Shown here one piece after another: positions 55,123 through 64,000 of a stretch of DNA of 64,000 nt. The position numbers and the translations under genes were made by a program. This stretch comes from Sphingomonas naasensis (GTDB lineage Bacteria > Pseudomonadota > Alphaproteobacteria > Sphingomonadales > Sphingomonadaceae): assembly GCF_004792695.1 (NCBI RefSeq), contig NZ_SRXU01000003.1:310001-374000 (forward strand). Reading direction: 5' to 3'. Under the pieces are notes generated by a model, which was not told the DNA's origin, ran no database searches, and was given only the letters and a program-made list of their open reading frames with translations. Each line of letters begins with the position of its first letter. The stretch's first letter is position 1.

Positions 55123-56100
55123 GTGGAATTGATGCCGGTTTTGATGCTGGGTGGGGGCACCTTCGTGGTGCTCGCGCTCATGGTGCTCGCATTCTCCGGG
55201 CCGTCGGTGGAGCGCGCCGGCGCGCGCCGCCTTTCCGGGCTGCGCGAGCGTCACGCCGGCAACACCGGCTCGGTGGCGATGGAAGCGCAGATCCGCCGCG
55301 TCACCGCCAAGAGCGCGAGCGGCATGGATCTCGCCGCGTCGCGCTTCCTGCCCAACCCCGCGCTGCTCCAGAAGCGCCTCAACATGACCGGCAAGGGCTG
55401 GACGCTGAGCCAGTACGGCATGGTCACGCTCGGGCTTTTCGCGGTTCCCGCGGGGCTGCTCATCCTCAACGGCGCGCCGATCTGGCTTGCGCTGTTCCTC
55501 GGGCTGTTCGTCGGCGTCGGCTTGCCGCACAAGGTCGTCAGCTTCTTCATCAAGCGCCGCATCACCAAGTTCACGACGAAATTCCCCGACGCGATCGAGC
55601 TGCTCGTGCGCGGCCTGCGCTCGGGCCTCCCGATCACCGAGACGATGGGCGTCGTCGGCCAGGAAGTTGACGGCCCGGTGGGCGTGGAATTCCGCGCGGT
55701 CACCGACAAGATGAAGATCGGCCGCACGCTCGACGCCGCGCTGCAGGAGACTGCTGACCGCCTCGGCACGCCCGAATTCCAGTTCTTCACGATCACCATC
55801 GCGATCCAGCGCGAGACCGGCGGCAACCTCGCCGAGACGCTCTCCAACCTTGCCGACGTGCTCCGCAAGCGCGCGCAGATGAAGCTCAAGATCAAGGCGA
55901 TGTCGTCCGAATCCAAGGCTTCGGCGCTCATCGTCGGCGCGCTGCCCTTCATCGTGTTCGGCCTCGTCTGGTTCATCAACAACAATTACATGATGAACTT
56001 CTTCAAGGACGAGCGGCTGATGATCGCCGGCGGCGGCGGGCTGATCTGGATGGGCCTCGGCGCCTTCATCATGGCCAAGATGGTCAATTTCGAGATCTGA
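55123..56100 (+). CDS. tadB: Type II secretion F-family protein TadB
   Basis: The 325-residue inner-membrane platform protein has helices near residues 3-22 (MPVLMLGGGTFVVLALMVLAF) and 100-140, then the T2SSF domain (FPDAIELLVRGLRSGLPITE; ITIAIQRETGGNLAETLSNLA) and a last pair of helices. GTG 55123 follows GGAGG by 8 nt and is preferred to upstream in-frame readings that overlap cpaE. The stop overlaps the tadC start. Confidence 0.9.
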   Translation: MELMPVLMLGGGTFVVLALMVLAFSGPSVERAGARRLSGLRERHAGNTGSVAMEAQIRRVTAKSASGMDLAASRFLPNPALLQKRLNMTGKGWTLSQYGMVTLGLFAVPAGLLILNGAPIWLALFLGLFVGVGLPHKVVSFFIKRRITKFTTKFPDAIELLVRGLRSGLPITETMGVVGQEVDGPVGVEFRAVTDKMKIGRTLDAALQETADRLGTPEFQFFTITIAIQRETGGNLAETLSNLADVLRKRAQMKLKIKAMSSESKASALIVGALPFIVFGLVWFINNNYMMNFFKDERLMIAGGGGLIWMGLGAFIMAKMVNFEI

Positions 56101-57095
56101 TGATGGCACCTTCCAACGGCCCCACCCTGCTCGGCGTCGACGTCCTCTGGGTCGCGACCATTCTCAGCGCGATCGCCGCCTCGGCGATGGTCTTCGCGAT
56201 CTACACCGCGACGACGGTGCGCGATCCGATGGCCAAGCGCGTCAAGGCGCTCAACGATCGCCGCGAGCAGCTCAAGGCGGGCATCACCGCCTCGACCTCG
56301 AAGCGCCGCGCCAAGCTCGTCCAGAAGAACGAGACCACCGATCGCATCCGCTCGCTGCTGTCCTCGATGAAGGTGCTGCAGGAGAGCCAGATCAAGGTCG
56401 CGCAGACCAAGCTGCTCCAGGCCGGCATCCGTTCGAAGGAATGGGCGGTCGCGGTGATCTTCGGCCGGCTGGTCCTGCCGATCGTGATCGGCGGCCCGAT
56501 CCTGTACATGGTCTACGGCACCGACATGTTCGTCGAGTGGAGCGCGATGAAGAAATATGGCCTCGTCGCCATCAGCTTCATCCTGAGCTACAAGGCGCCG
56601 GACATCTATCTCAAGAACAAGATCACCAAGCGCAGCCACGCGATCCGCAAGGGGCTTCCCGACGCGCTCGACCTGCTGGTGATCTGCGCCGAGGCCGGCC
56701 TCACCGTCGACGCCGCCTTCGGCCGCGTCTCGAAGGAACTCGGCAAGGCCTATCCCGAGCTCGGCGAGGAATTCTCGCTGACCGCGATCGAGCTGGGCTT
56801 CCTCACCGATCGCCGCCAGGCGTTCGAGAACCTCGCGACGCGCATCGATCTCGAGGCGATCCGCGGCGTGGTCACCACGATGATCCAGACCGAGAAATAC
56901 GGCACCCCGCTCGCCTCGGCGCTGCGCGTGCTCTCGGCCGAATTCCGCAACGAGCGCATGATGCGCGCCGAGGAAAAGGCCGCGCGTCTTCCGGCGATCA
57001 TGACCGTGCCGCTGATCCTGTTCATCCTGCCGGTGCTGTTCATCGTGATCCTCGGGCCGGCGGCCTGCTCGATCAACGACGCGCTGATGCACTAA
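56100..57095 (+). CDS. tadC: Type II secretion F-family protein TadC
   Basis: The 331-residue partner of TadB has an N-terminal helix (LWVATILSAIAASAMVFAIY), a pair of helices near 120-165, the T2SSF domain (GLPDALDLLVICAEAGLTVDAAFGRVSKEL) and a C-terminal helix (LILFILPVLFIVILGPA). ATG 56100 overlaps the TadB stop (TGATG). It ends the tad gene run in this window; neither a tetratricopeptide tadD nor cpaF follows. Confidence 0.91.
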   Translation: MMAPSNGPTLLGVDVLWVATILSAIAASAMVFAIYTATTVRDPMAKRVKALNDRREQLKAGITASTSKRRAKLVQKNETTDRIRSLLSSMKVLQESQIKVAQTKLLQAGIRSKEWAVAVIFGRLVLPIVIGGPILYMVYGTDMFVEWSAMKKYGLVAISFILSYKAPDIYLKNKITKRSHAIRKGLPDALDLLVICAEAGLTVDAAFGRVSKELGKAYPELGEEFSLTAIELGFLTDRRQAFENLATRIDLEAIRGVVTTMIQTEKYGTPLASALRVLSAEFRNERMMRAEEKAARLPAIMTVPLILFILPVLFIVILGPAACSINDALMH

Positions 57096-57175
57096 ATCCC
57101 GTGTCGATCGTTACGGTGGCGTCGGGCGCAAGGACGGGCTAGCCTGTCCCCGCCCCGCCGCAGGGAGATCGAGCG

Positions 57176-57454
57176 ATGACGGGATTGCCTTTCGACACGG
57201 TCACGCAGTTCGTGGCGCTCGGGCTGACGCTCGTCGCCGGCTTCTTCTTCGGGCTCGCCGCCCGTTCGGGTCGCAGCAAATGGCGCGATCGCTATCAGGA
57301 CGAGGAGCTGCGCCACCGCACCTATCGCGACGAGACCGGCGCGGAGCTGCGCGAGGCGCAGCGCCGTCTGCGCGAGCTCGAGGCGGAGAATGCGCGGCTG
57401 CGCGCCGCGACCACGCCGGTGGTCGAAGCGCCGCGCGCGATCGACCCCTACTAA
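57176..57454 (+). CDS. Small membrane-anchored coiled-coil protein
   Basis: The 92-residue protein has one N-terminal membrane helix (FVALGLTLVAGFFFGLAA) followed by a charged coiled coil (REAQRRLRELEAENARLRAA) and a short Pro-rich end. The start follows CAGGGAGATCGAGCG. I recognise no family. It lies between tadC and ppdK on the + strand and is probably separate from the tad operon, since about 80 bp divide them. Confidence 0.7.
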   Translation: MTGLPFDTVTQFVALGLTLVAGFFFGLAARSGRSKWRDRYQDEELRHRTYRDETGAELREAQRRLRELEAENARLRAATTPVVEAPRAIDPY

Positions 57455-57463
57455 CTTGCTGTC

Positions 57464-57535
57464 GTGCTCCGGCGCAGGCCGGAGCGCTGGTCGCCGGCCG
57501 AACGCTTGCCGCCAACGCCGCCTGCGCCGGAGCAC
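57464..57535. repeat. Palindromic element / stem-loop between convergent genes
   Basis: GTGCTCCGGCGCAGG (57464-57478) and CCTGCGCCGGAGCAC (57521-57535) are perfect 15-bp inverted repeats, with 42 nt between them that also contain CCGGAGCGCTGGTCGCCGGCCG. It sits just beyond the stops of two convergent genes and could terminate both. Confidence 0.8.
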
Positions 57536-57540
57536 CCCAA

Positions 57541-60204
<2,664 letters not shown>

Positions 60205-60368
60205 CCCTGGTCCTTCTGCTGGAGGCACTGCCCCGGCACGGGAGGCGCCTACCGCGCATGCGAACAAGGCGGAAGCTCTGATTGCGTTGTCAGGAGCCTC
60301 CCGCGCGCCGGGCGGCCAAGACTTCCTAAAGTCTCGACAAATTACGCTATTCCGGCTGCGTAATAAAT

Positions 60369-60380
60369 CTGATAAATCAG
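60369..60380. promoter_or_regulatory. AT-rich palindrome upstream of ppdK
   Basis: CTGATAAATCAG is a perfect palindrome of 5-bp arms with an AA spacer, in the most AT-rich part of the 320-bp ppdK-glyS gap. It lies about 165 bp upstream of ppdK and could be an operator. The rest of the gap has the glyS terminator hairpin and no gene. Confidence 0.3.
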
Positions 60381-60484
60381 CTTAACATCATGCAGAAACG
60401 GCCCCCGTTTGTGCATTGCGACATCGCCCTGTCGTCAGCGGCTGAAGAAACTGACCCGGCCCGCCCTAGATTGCGCGCCGGTGT

Positions 60485-60504
60485 GCTCCTGCGAAAGCAG
60501 GAGC
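60485..60504. terminator. Stem-loop after glyS
   Basis: GCTCCTGC and GCAGGAGC form a perfect 8-bp stem with a GAAA tetraloop, 20 bp beyond the glyS stop. It suits a terminator for leftward glyQ-glyS transcription. No T run follows clearly. Confidence 0.6.
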
Positions 60505-60524
60505 CCGGTGGGATGAATGCAGCC

Positions 60525-62822
60525 TCAGCCTTCGATCTTCGAGAAGTCGGCGACCTTGTGCACTGCGTCGCGCATCCGCGCGAGCTGGCCGAGGCGGCTG
60601 ATCCGCTTGTCGGGATCGGAATCGTTGACGGTGACGTCGTCGAAGAACGCATCGATCGGCGCGCGGAGCGTGGCGAGCGCGGCCATCGCCGCCTCGAAAT
60701 CCTCGGCCTCGATCGCGGCTTCGGCGCGCGGCTCGGCGGCGTCGAGCGCCTCCTTGAGCGCGGCCTCGGCCGGCTCGGCCTCGTAGATATTGCCGCCGAC
60801 ATCGGTATCGGTGCCGTCGAAGCCTTCCTTCTTGAGGATGTTCGCGGCGCGCTTGTAGCCGGCGAGGAGGTTCTTGCCGTCCTCGGTAGTGACGAAGGCT
60901 TGCAGCGCATGGACGCGGGCGAGCAGGCGGACGAGATCGTCCTCGCCACCGAGCGCGAACACCGCGTCGATCAGATCGTGGCGGACGCCGGCTTCGCGCT
61001 GCTGGACCTTGAGGCGGTCGGCGAAGAAGTCCTGCAACAATCGGAAGAATGCGTCATCAGCATTCTCACCATCGCCGAACGGTGACTTCCACTGCGGATG
61101 CTTCGCCACCCCCGAGCGCTCGAAGCCCTCCAGGTTCGCGATGTGCCGTTCGAGTAAATTGATGAACGCGAAAGCGAAGCTACCTTCCAGCGAAAACCGG
61201 AGCGTGTTCGCTGTAATCAGCTGGATTACGCCGATTGCGGCTCGACGGAGCGCGAAAGGATCTTTGGATCCAGTCGGCCGCTCATCGATCGCGAAGAACG
61301 CGCCTATGGTATCCAGCTTGTCTGCCAAGCTCACCGCCACCGTCACCGGCGCAGTCGGAACCGCATCCCCCTGCCCGACCGGCTTGTAGTGATCGCGGAT
61401 CGCCTCGGCGACTTCCGCCGGCTCGCCCTGCGCGGCGGCATAATAGCCGCCCATCAGCCCCTGCAGCTCGGGGAACTCGCCGACCATGCCGGTGACGAGA
61501 TCGGCCTTGGCGAGGCGCGCGGCGCGTTCGGCGAGGGCGGCGAGCTTCTCCCGATCCTCCCCGGCACGGGGAGGGGGACCGTCCGAAGGACGGTGGAGGG
61601 GGCTATCCGCGGGCGGCGTCGCTTGGGGCACGCCCCCTCCACCATCGCTTTGCGATGGTCCCCCTCCCCGTTCCGGGGAGGATCCGACGATCCCCTCTTC
61701 CACCAGCCAGCGCGCGAGCTTCGCGACGCGATCAACCTTGTCGGCGACCGTGCCGAGCTTCTCGTGGAAGACGATCTTCTCGAGCTTGGGCCGGAGATCG
61801 TCGAGCTTGGTCTTCAGATCGGTCTCGTAGAAGAAGCGCGCGTCGCTGAGCCGCGCCGCCAGCACCTTCTGGTTGCCCTGAACGATCTTCTCGCCGCCAT
61901 CGACCGCGTCGATGTTCGCGACGCAGACGAACGCGTTGGCGAGCTTGCCCGCGCCATCGCGGCAGACGAAGTATTTCTGGTTCACCCGCGCCGTCAGCTG
62001 GATCACTTCGGCCGGCACGCTGAGGAAATCGGAGTCGAAGCGGCCGAGCAAGGGCACCGGCCATTCGGTCAGCCCGGCATTCTCGAACAGCAGCCCGTCG
62101 TCCTCGATCAGGCCGAGCCCCGCCTTCTGCGCCGCCAGCTTGGCGCCGACCGCGATGATCGCGCGGCGCTCGGCGCCGTCGACGATGACGTGGCACGCGC
62201 GCAGCTTCTCGGCATAGTCATTGGCCGAGCCGATCGTGATCACACCCGGATGGTGGAAGCGATGGCCGACGGTCTGCACGCCGCTCCTGATCCCCGCGAC
62301 CTCTACGGGCACGAGCTTGTCGCCGAGCAGCGCGATGATGCCCTGGAGCGGGCGCACCCAGCGCAGGCTCTCGGTCGATTGCGAGGCCGCGCCCCAGCGC
62401 ATCGATTTGGCCCAGGGGAAGGCGTGGATCACGTTGGTGATTGCGCTGGCGAGCACCGAGCCGGCGACGATGCCGGGGCGCTCGATCACGGCGAACAGCA
62501 CTTGCCCGCCCTTGCCGTCGTCGCGCGTGACGAGCTGCTCGCGGCTGAGCCCGGTCGAGCGGAGGAAGCCTTCGATCGCCGGGGCGGGCGCGTCGGCGCG
62601 GGGGCCCTTGCGCTCCTCGGTCATCGCCGCGGTGGTCTCGGCGACGCCGCGCACGATCAGCGCGAGCCGGCGCGGGGTGGCGAAGCTCTCTACGCCCGTG
62701 AACGGCAGGTTGAGCGCCTTCAGCCGCGCCTCGAACAGCGCCGCCAGATCGGCGCGCGCCTTTTCCTGCATCCGCGCGGGAATTTCCTCGCAGCGCAGCT
62801 CGAGAAGGAAGTCTTCGGTCAT
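60525..62822 (-). CDS. glyS: Glycyl-tRNA synthetase beta subunit, with an in-frame repeat insertion
   Basis: The 765-residue beta subunit helps glycine attachment with GlyQ. MTEDFLLELRCEEIPARMQ, VGHRFHHPG, and the ADKLDTIGAFFAI and SKDPFALRRAAIG segments are typical. The C-terminal helical region ends VADFSKIEG. Residues about 380-423 are encoded by the palindromic element at 61553-61684 and read as Gly/Pro-rich, low-complexity sequence (for example SSPERGGGPSQSDGGGG). The insertion is exactly 132 bp, so the frame is kept and the rest of the enzyme is intact. It is separated from glyQ by a 214-bp gap holding a long inverted repeat. Confidence 0.95.
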   Translation of the reverse strand: MTEDFLLELRCEEIPARMQEKARADLAALFEARLKALNLPFTGVESFATPRRLALIVRGVAETTAAMTEERKGPRADAPAPAIEGFLRSTGLSREQLVTRDDGKGGQVLFAVIERPGIVAGSVLASAITNVIHAFPWAKSMRWGAASQSTESLRWVRPLQGIIALLGDKLVPVEVAGIRSGVQTVGHRFHHPGVITIGSANDYAEKLRACHVIVDGAERRAIIAVGAKLAAQKAGLGLIEDDGLLFENAGLTEWPVPLLGRFDSDFLSVPAEVIQLTARVNQKYFVCRDGAGKLANAFVCVANIDAVDGGEKIVQGNQKVLAARLSDARFFYETDLKTKLDDLRPKLEKIVFHEKLGTVADKVDRVAKLARWLVEEGIVGSSPERGGGPSQSDGGGGVPQATPPADSPLHRPSDGPPPRAGEDREKLAALAERAARLAKADLVTGMVGEFPELQGLMGGYYAAAQGEPAEVAEAIRDHYKPVGQGDAVPTAPVTVAVSLADKLDTIGAFFAIDERPTGSKDPFALRRAAIGVIQLITANTLRFSLEGSFAFAFINLLERHIANLEGFERSGVAKHPQWKSPFGDGENADDAFFRLLQDFFADRLKVQQREAGVRHDLIDAVFALGGEDDLVRLLARVHALQAFVTTEDGKNLLAGYKRAANILKKEGFDGTDTDVGGNIYEAEPAEAALKEALDAAEPRAEAAIEAEDFEAAMAALATLRAPIDAFFDDVTVNDSDPDKRISRLGQLARMRDAVHKVADFSKIEG
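61553..61684. repeat. 132-bp two-armed palindromic element inside the glyS coding sequence
   Basis: The ends are GATCCTCCCCGG and CCGGGGAGGATC. Each half starts with a 7-3-7 hairpin (CTCCCCG-GCA-CGGGGAG on the left, CTCCCCG-TTC-CGGGGAG on the right). An inner hairpin follows in each half (CCGTCC-GAA-GGACGG; ACCATCGC-TTT-GCGATGGT), and then GGTGGAGGGGGC pairs with GCCCCCTCCACC. The outer 28 nt of the two arms match with one difference. Its length of 44 codons and lack of stop codons leave the frame open. Confidence 0.92.
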
Positions 62823-62870
62823 AGTTGTTCACGCAAAGGCGCAAAGGCGCGAAGGAGAGAAGGGTTTTGC

Positions 62871-63012
62871 GCGCAGAGGCGCAGAGGACGCAGAGAGGAA
62901 CAAGGCTCCATCGTCTCGCGCCAGCGAGACGCCGCATCTGTATCGAAGCTGGATGAGAGCCGCTCCGCGGCGTTCGAGGACCGCAGTCTCTGCGTCCTCT
63001 GCGCCTCTGCGC
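62871..63012. repeat. Long inverted repeat in the glyQ-glyS gap
   Basis: A perfect 26-bp inverted repeat lies at 62871-62896 (GCGCAGAGGCGCAGAGGACG, then CAGAGA) and 62987-63012, separated by 90 nt. The left flank has further CGCAAAGGCGCAAAGGCGCG tandem pieces (62832-62851). The internal 90 nt include smaller palindromes (CGTCTCGCGCCAGCGAGACG). The 214-bp gap has no gene. In the glyQ-glyS transcript it would form a very stable hairpin. Confidence 0.85.
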
Positions 63013-63036
63013 GAACAATCTGCGCGAACGAACGAC

Positions 63037-63903
63037 TCACGCCGCCCACCCGTTCTTCGCCATCCACGCCTCGCAACTGCCCTTCGCCAGATCGCGCACC
63101 CGGCCGATATAGGCCTGGCGCTCGGCGACCGAGATCACTCCGCGGGCATTGAGCAGATTGAACACATGGCTCGCCTCGATCGCCTGCTCATAGGCCGGGA
63201 TCGGCAGGTCGGCCTTGAGGCAATTCTCGCACTCGGCGACCGCCTTGCGGAACAGATCGAACAAAGCGTCGGTATCGGCGATCTCGAAGTTCCACTTCGA
63301 CATCTGCTTCTCGTTCTCGAGAAACACGTCGCCATAGCTAACGCCCGCGTCGTTGAAGGCGAGATCGTACACGCTGTCCTTGTTCTGGATGTACATCGCC
63401 AGCCGCTCGAGCCCATAGGTCAGCTCGCCCGCCACCGGCTTGCAGTCGAAGCCGCCCATCTGCTGGAAATAAGTGAACTGGGTCACTTCCATCCCGTCGC
63501 ACCAGACTTCCCAGCCCAGCCCCCACGCGCCGAGCGTCGGCGATTCCCAATCGTCCTCGACGAAGCGGATATCGTGCTTCGTGAAGTCGATGCCGATCGC
63601 GGCGAGGCTGCCGAGGTACAGTTCCTGCAGATCGGGCGGGCTCGGCTTCAGGATCACCTGATATTGATAATAATGCTGGAGCCGGTTGGGGTTCTCGCCA
63701 TAGCGGCCGTCGGTCGGCCGGCGGCAGGGCTGGACGAAGGCGGCGTTCCACGGATCGGGGCCGAGCGCCTTGAGCGTCGTCGCGGGGTGGAAGGTGCCGG
63801 CACCCATGCGCATGTCATAGGGCTGGAGGATCACGCAGCCCCGTTCGCTCCAGTAATCATGGAGCTTCAGGATCATGCGCTGGAAGCTGAGCGGCTCGGA
63901 CAT
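63037..63903 (-). CDS. glyQ: Glycyl-tRNA synthetase alpha subunit
   Basis: The 288-residue catalytic subunit of the bacterial alpha2beta2 enzyme has [57 protein letters not shown] and [19 protein letters not shown], the class II core of GlyQ. The ATG at 63903 ([10 protein letters not shown]) is the family start; a longer in-frame reading to 63972 is rejected. It is the first gene of glyQ-glyS. The remaining 97 bp to the right edge hold its upstream region, where I see no other gene. Confidence 0.97.
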   Translation of the reverse strand: MSEPLSFQRMILKLHDYWSERGCVILQPYDMRMGAGTFHPATTLKALGPDPWNAAFVQPCRRPTDGRYGENPNRLQHYYQYQVILKPSPPDLQELYLGSLAAIGIDFTKHDIRFVEDDWESPTLGAWGLGWEVWCDGMEVTQFTYFQQMGGFDCKPVAGELTYGLERLAMYIQNKDSVYDLAFNDAGVSYGDVFLENEKQMSKWNFEIADTDALFDLFRKAVAECENCLKADLPIPAYEQAIEASHVFNLLNARGVISVAERQAYIGRVRDLAKGSCEAWMAKNGWAA

Positions 63904-64000
63904 ATCGGCGGTGCTTTGGCGTGATGTACCCAAGTTGACAAGGATGCAGTGATCGCCTCCTGTCGCGCGCAATGCGGAAGATGTGGATCGGACTGGCGCT

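Noticed and set aside
62819..63076. Small gene between glyQ and glyS
   Set aside because: The open frame lies over the 26-bp inverted repeat and has Arg-rich, repetitive translation typical of read-through of a repeat.

Overview
This 64 kb window is GC-rich chromosomal DNA from an alphaproteobacterium, most probably Sphingomonas or a close relative (Sphingomonadaceae). The reasons are an archaeal/eukaryotic-type prolyl-tRNA synthetase of the kind I recall from sphingomonads, the ispH-thrB-rnhA gene order common in alphaproteobacteria, a split glycine decarboxylase (gcvPA/gcvPB) behind a tandem glycine riboswitch, a DUF6481 protein, a cpa/tad pilus locus and many short GC-rich palindromic repeats. 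Almost all of it is ordinary housekeeping and accessory chromosome. I see no phage, plasmid, IS, CRISPR, tRNA or rRNA.

Layout. 1-4.1 kb: 5' part of putA (proline catabolism, runs off the left edge), a MaoC hydratase and a thiolase. 4.1-7.3 kb: a frameshifted DUF805 remnant, glucokinase, an FMN-binding stress protein and two small membrane proteins. 7.3-13.3 kb: intracellular PHB depolymerase, an ABCB-type exporter, an orphan methyltransferase and a saccharopine-dehydrogenase-like reductase. 13.3-24.3 kb: RNase R divergent from glpD, a PilZ protein, a 2OG-oxygenase/pectinesterase pair, proS, an EamA transporter, a DUF938 methyltransferase, a CcdC-like protein and a DUF6481 protein. 24.3-29.2 kb: the gcvT-gcvH-gcvPA-gcvPB operon, transcribed leftward from a two-aptamer glycine riboswitch. 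29.3-32.5 kb: a lipoprotein divergent from ispH-thrB-rnhA. 33.4-43.6 kb: a two-partner secretion pair, TpsB plus a 2,841-residue TpsA exoprotein. 43.8-46.8 kb: bioF-bioD-bioA with 4-nt overlaps. 47-49.6 kb: a thioesterase, a 57-residue YegP-like protein, an amino-acid-oxidase-like flavoprotein and a lysophospholipase-like hydrolase. 49.7-57.1 kb: cpaA-cpaB-cpaC-cpaD-cpaE-tadB-tadC. 57.2-64 kb: a small membrane protein, ppdK, and glyQ-glyS at the right edge.

How the parts work together. Carbon and nitrogen catabolism is prominent: proline to glutamate, glycine to one-carbon units, glycerol-3-phosphate oxidation, glucose phosphorylation, PHB mobilisation feeding thiolase, and PEP/pyruvate interconversion. 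Surface functions form the other theme. The TpsB/TpsA pair should export a very long repeat adhesin, and the tad locus builds Flp-type pili, although neither the CpaF ATPase nor a Flp pilin is encoded here.

The most unusual observations are three. A 132-bp two-armed palindromic element sits in frame inside glyS, adding 44 residues, and sibling elements lie between genes. TpsA carries 17 tandem YDG-type repeats of about 86 residues, preceded by an unrelated repeat marked DTAGGL with an 87-residue spacing. The tad locus lacks its motor ATPase and its pilin.
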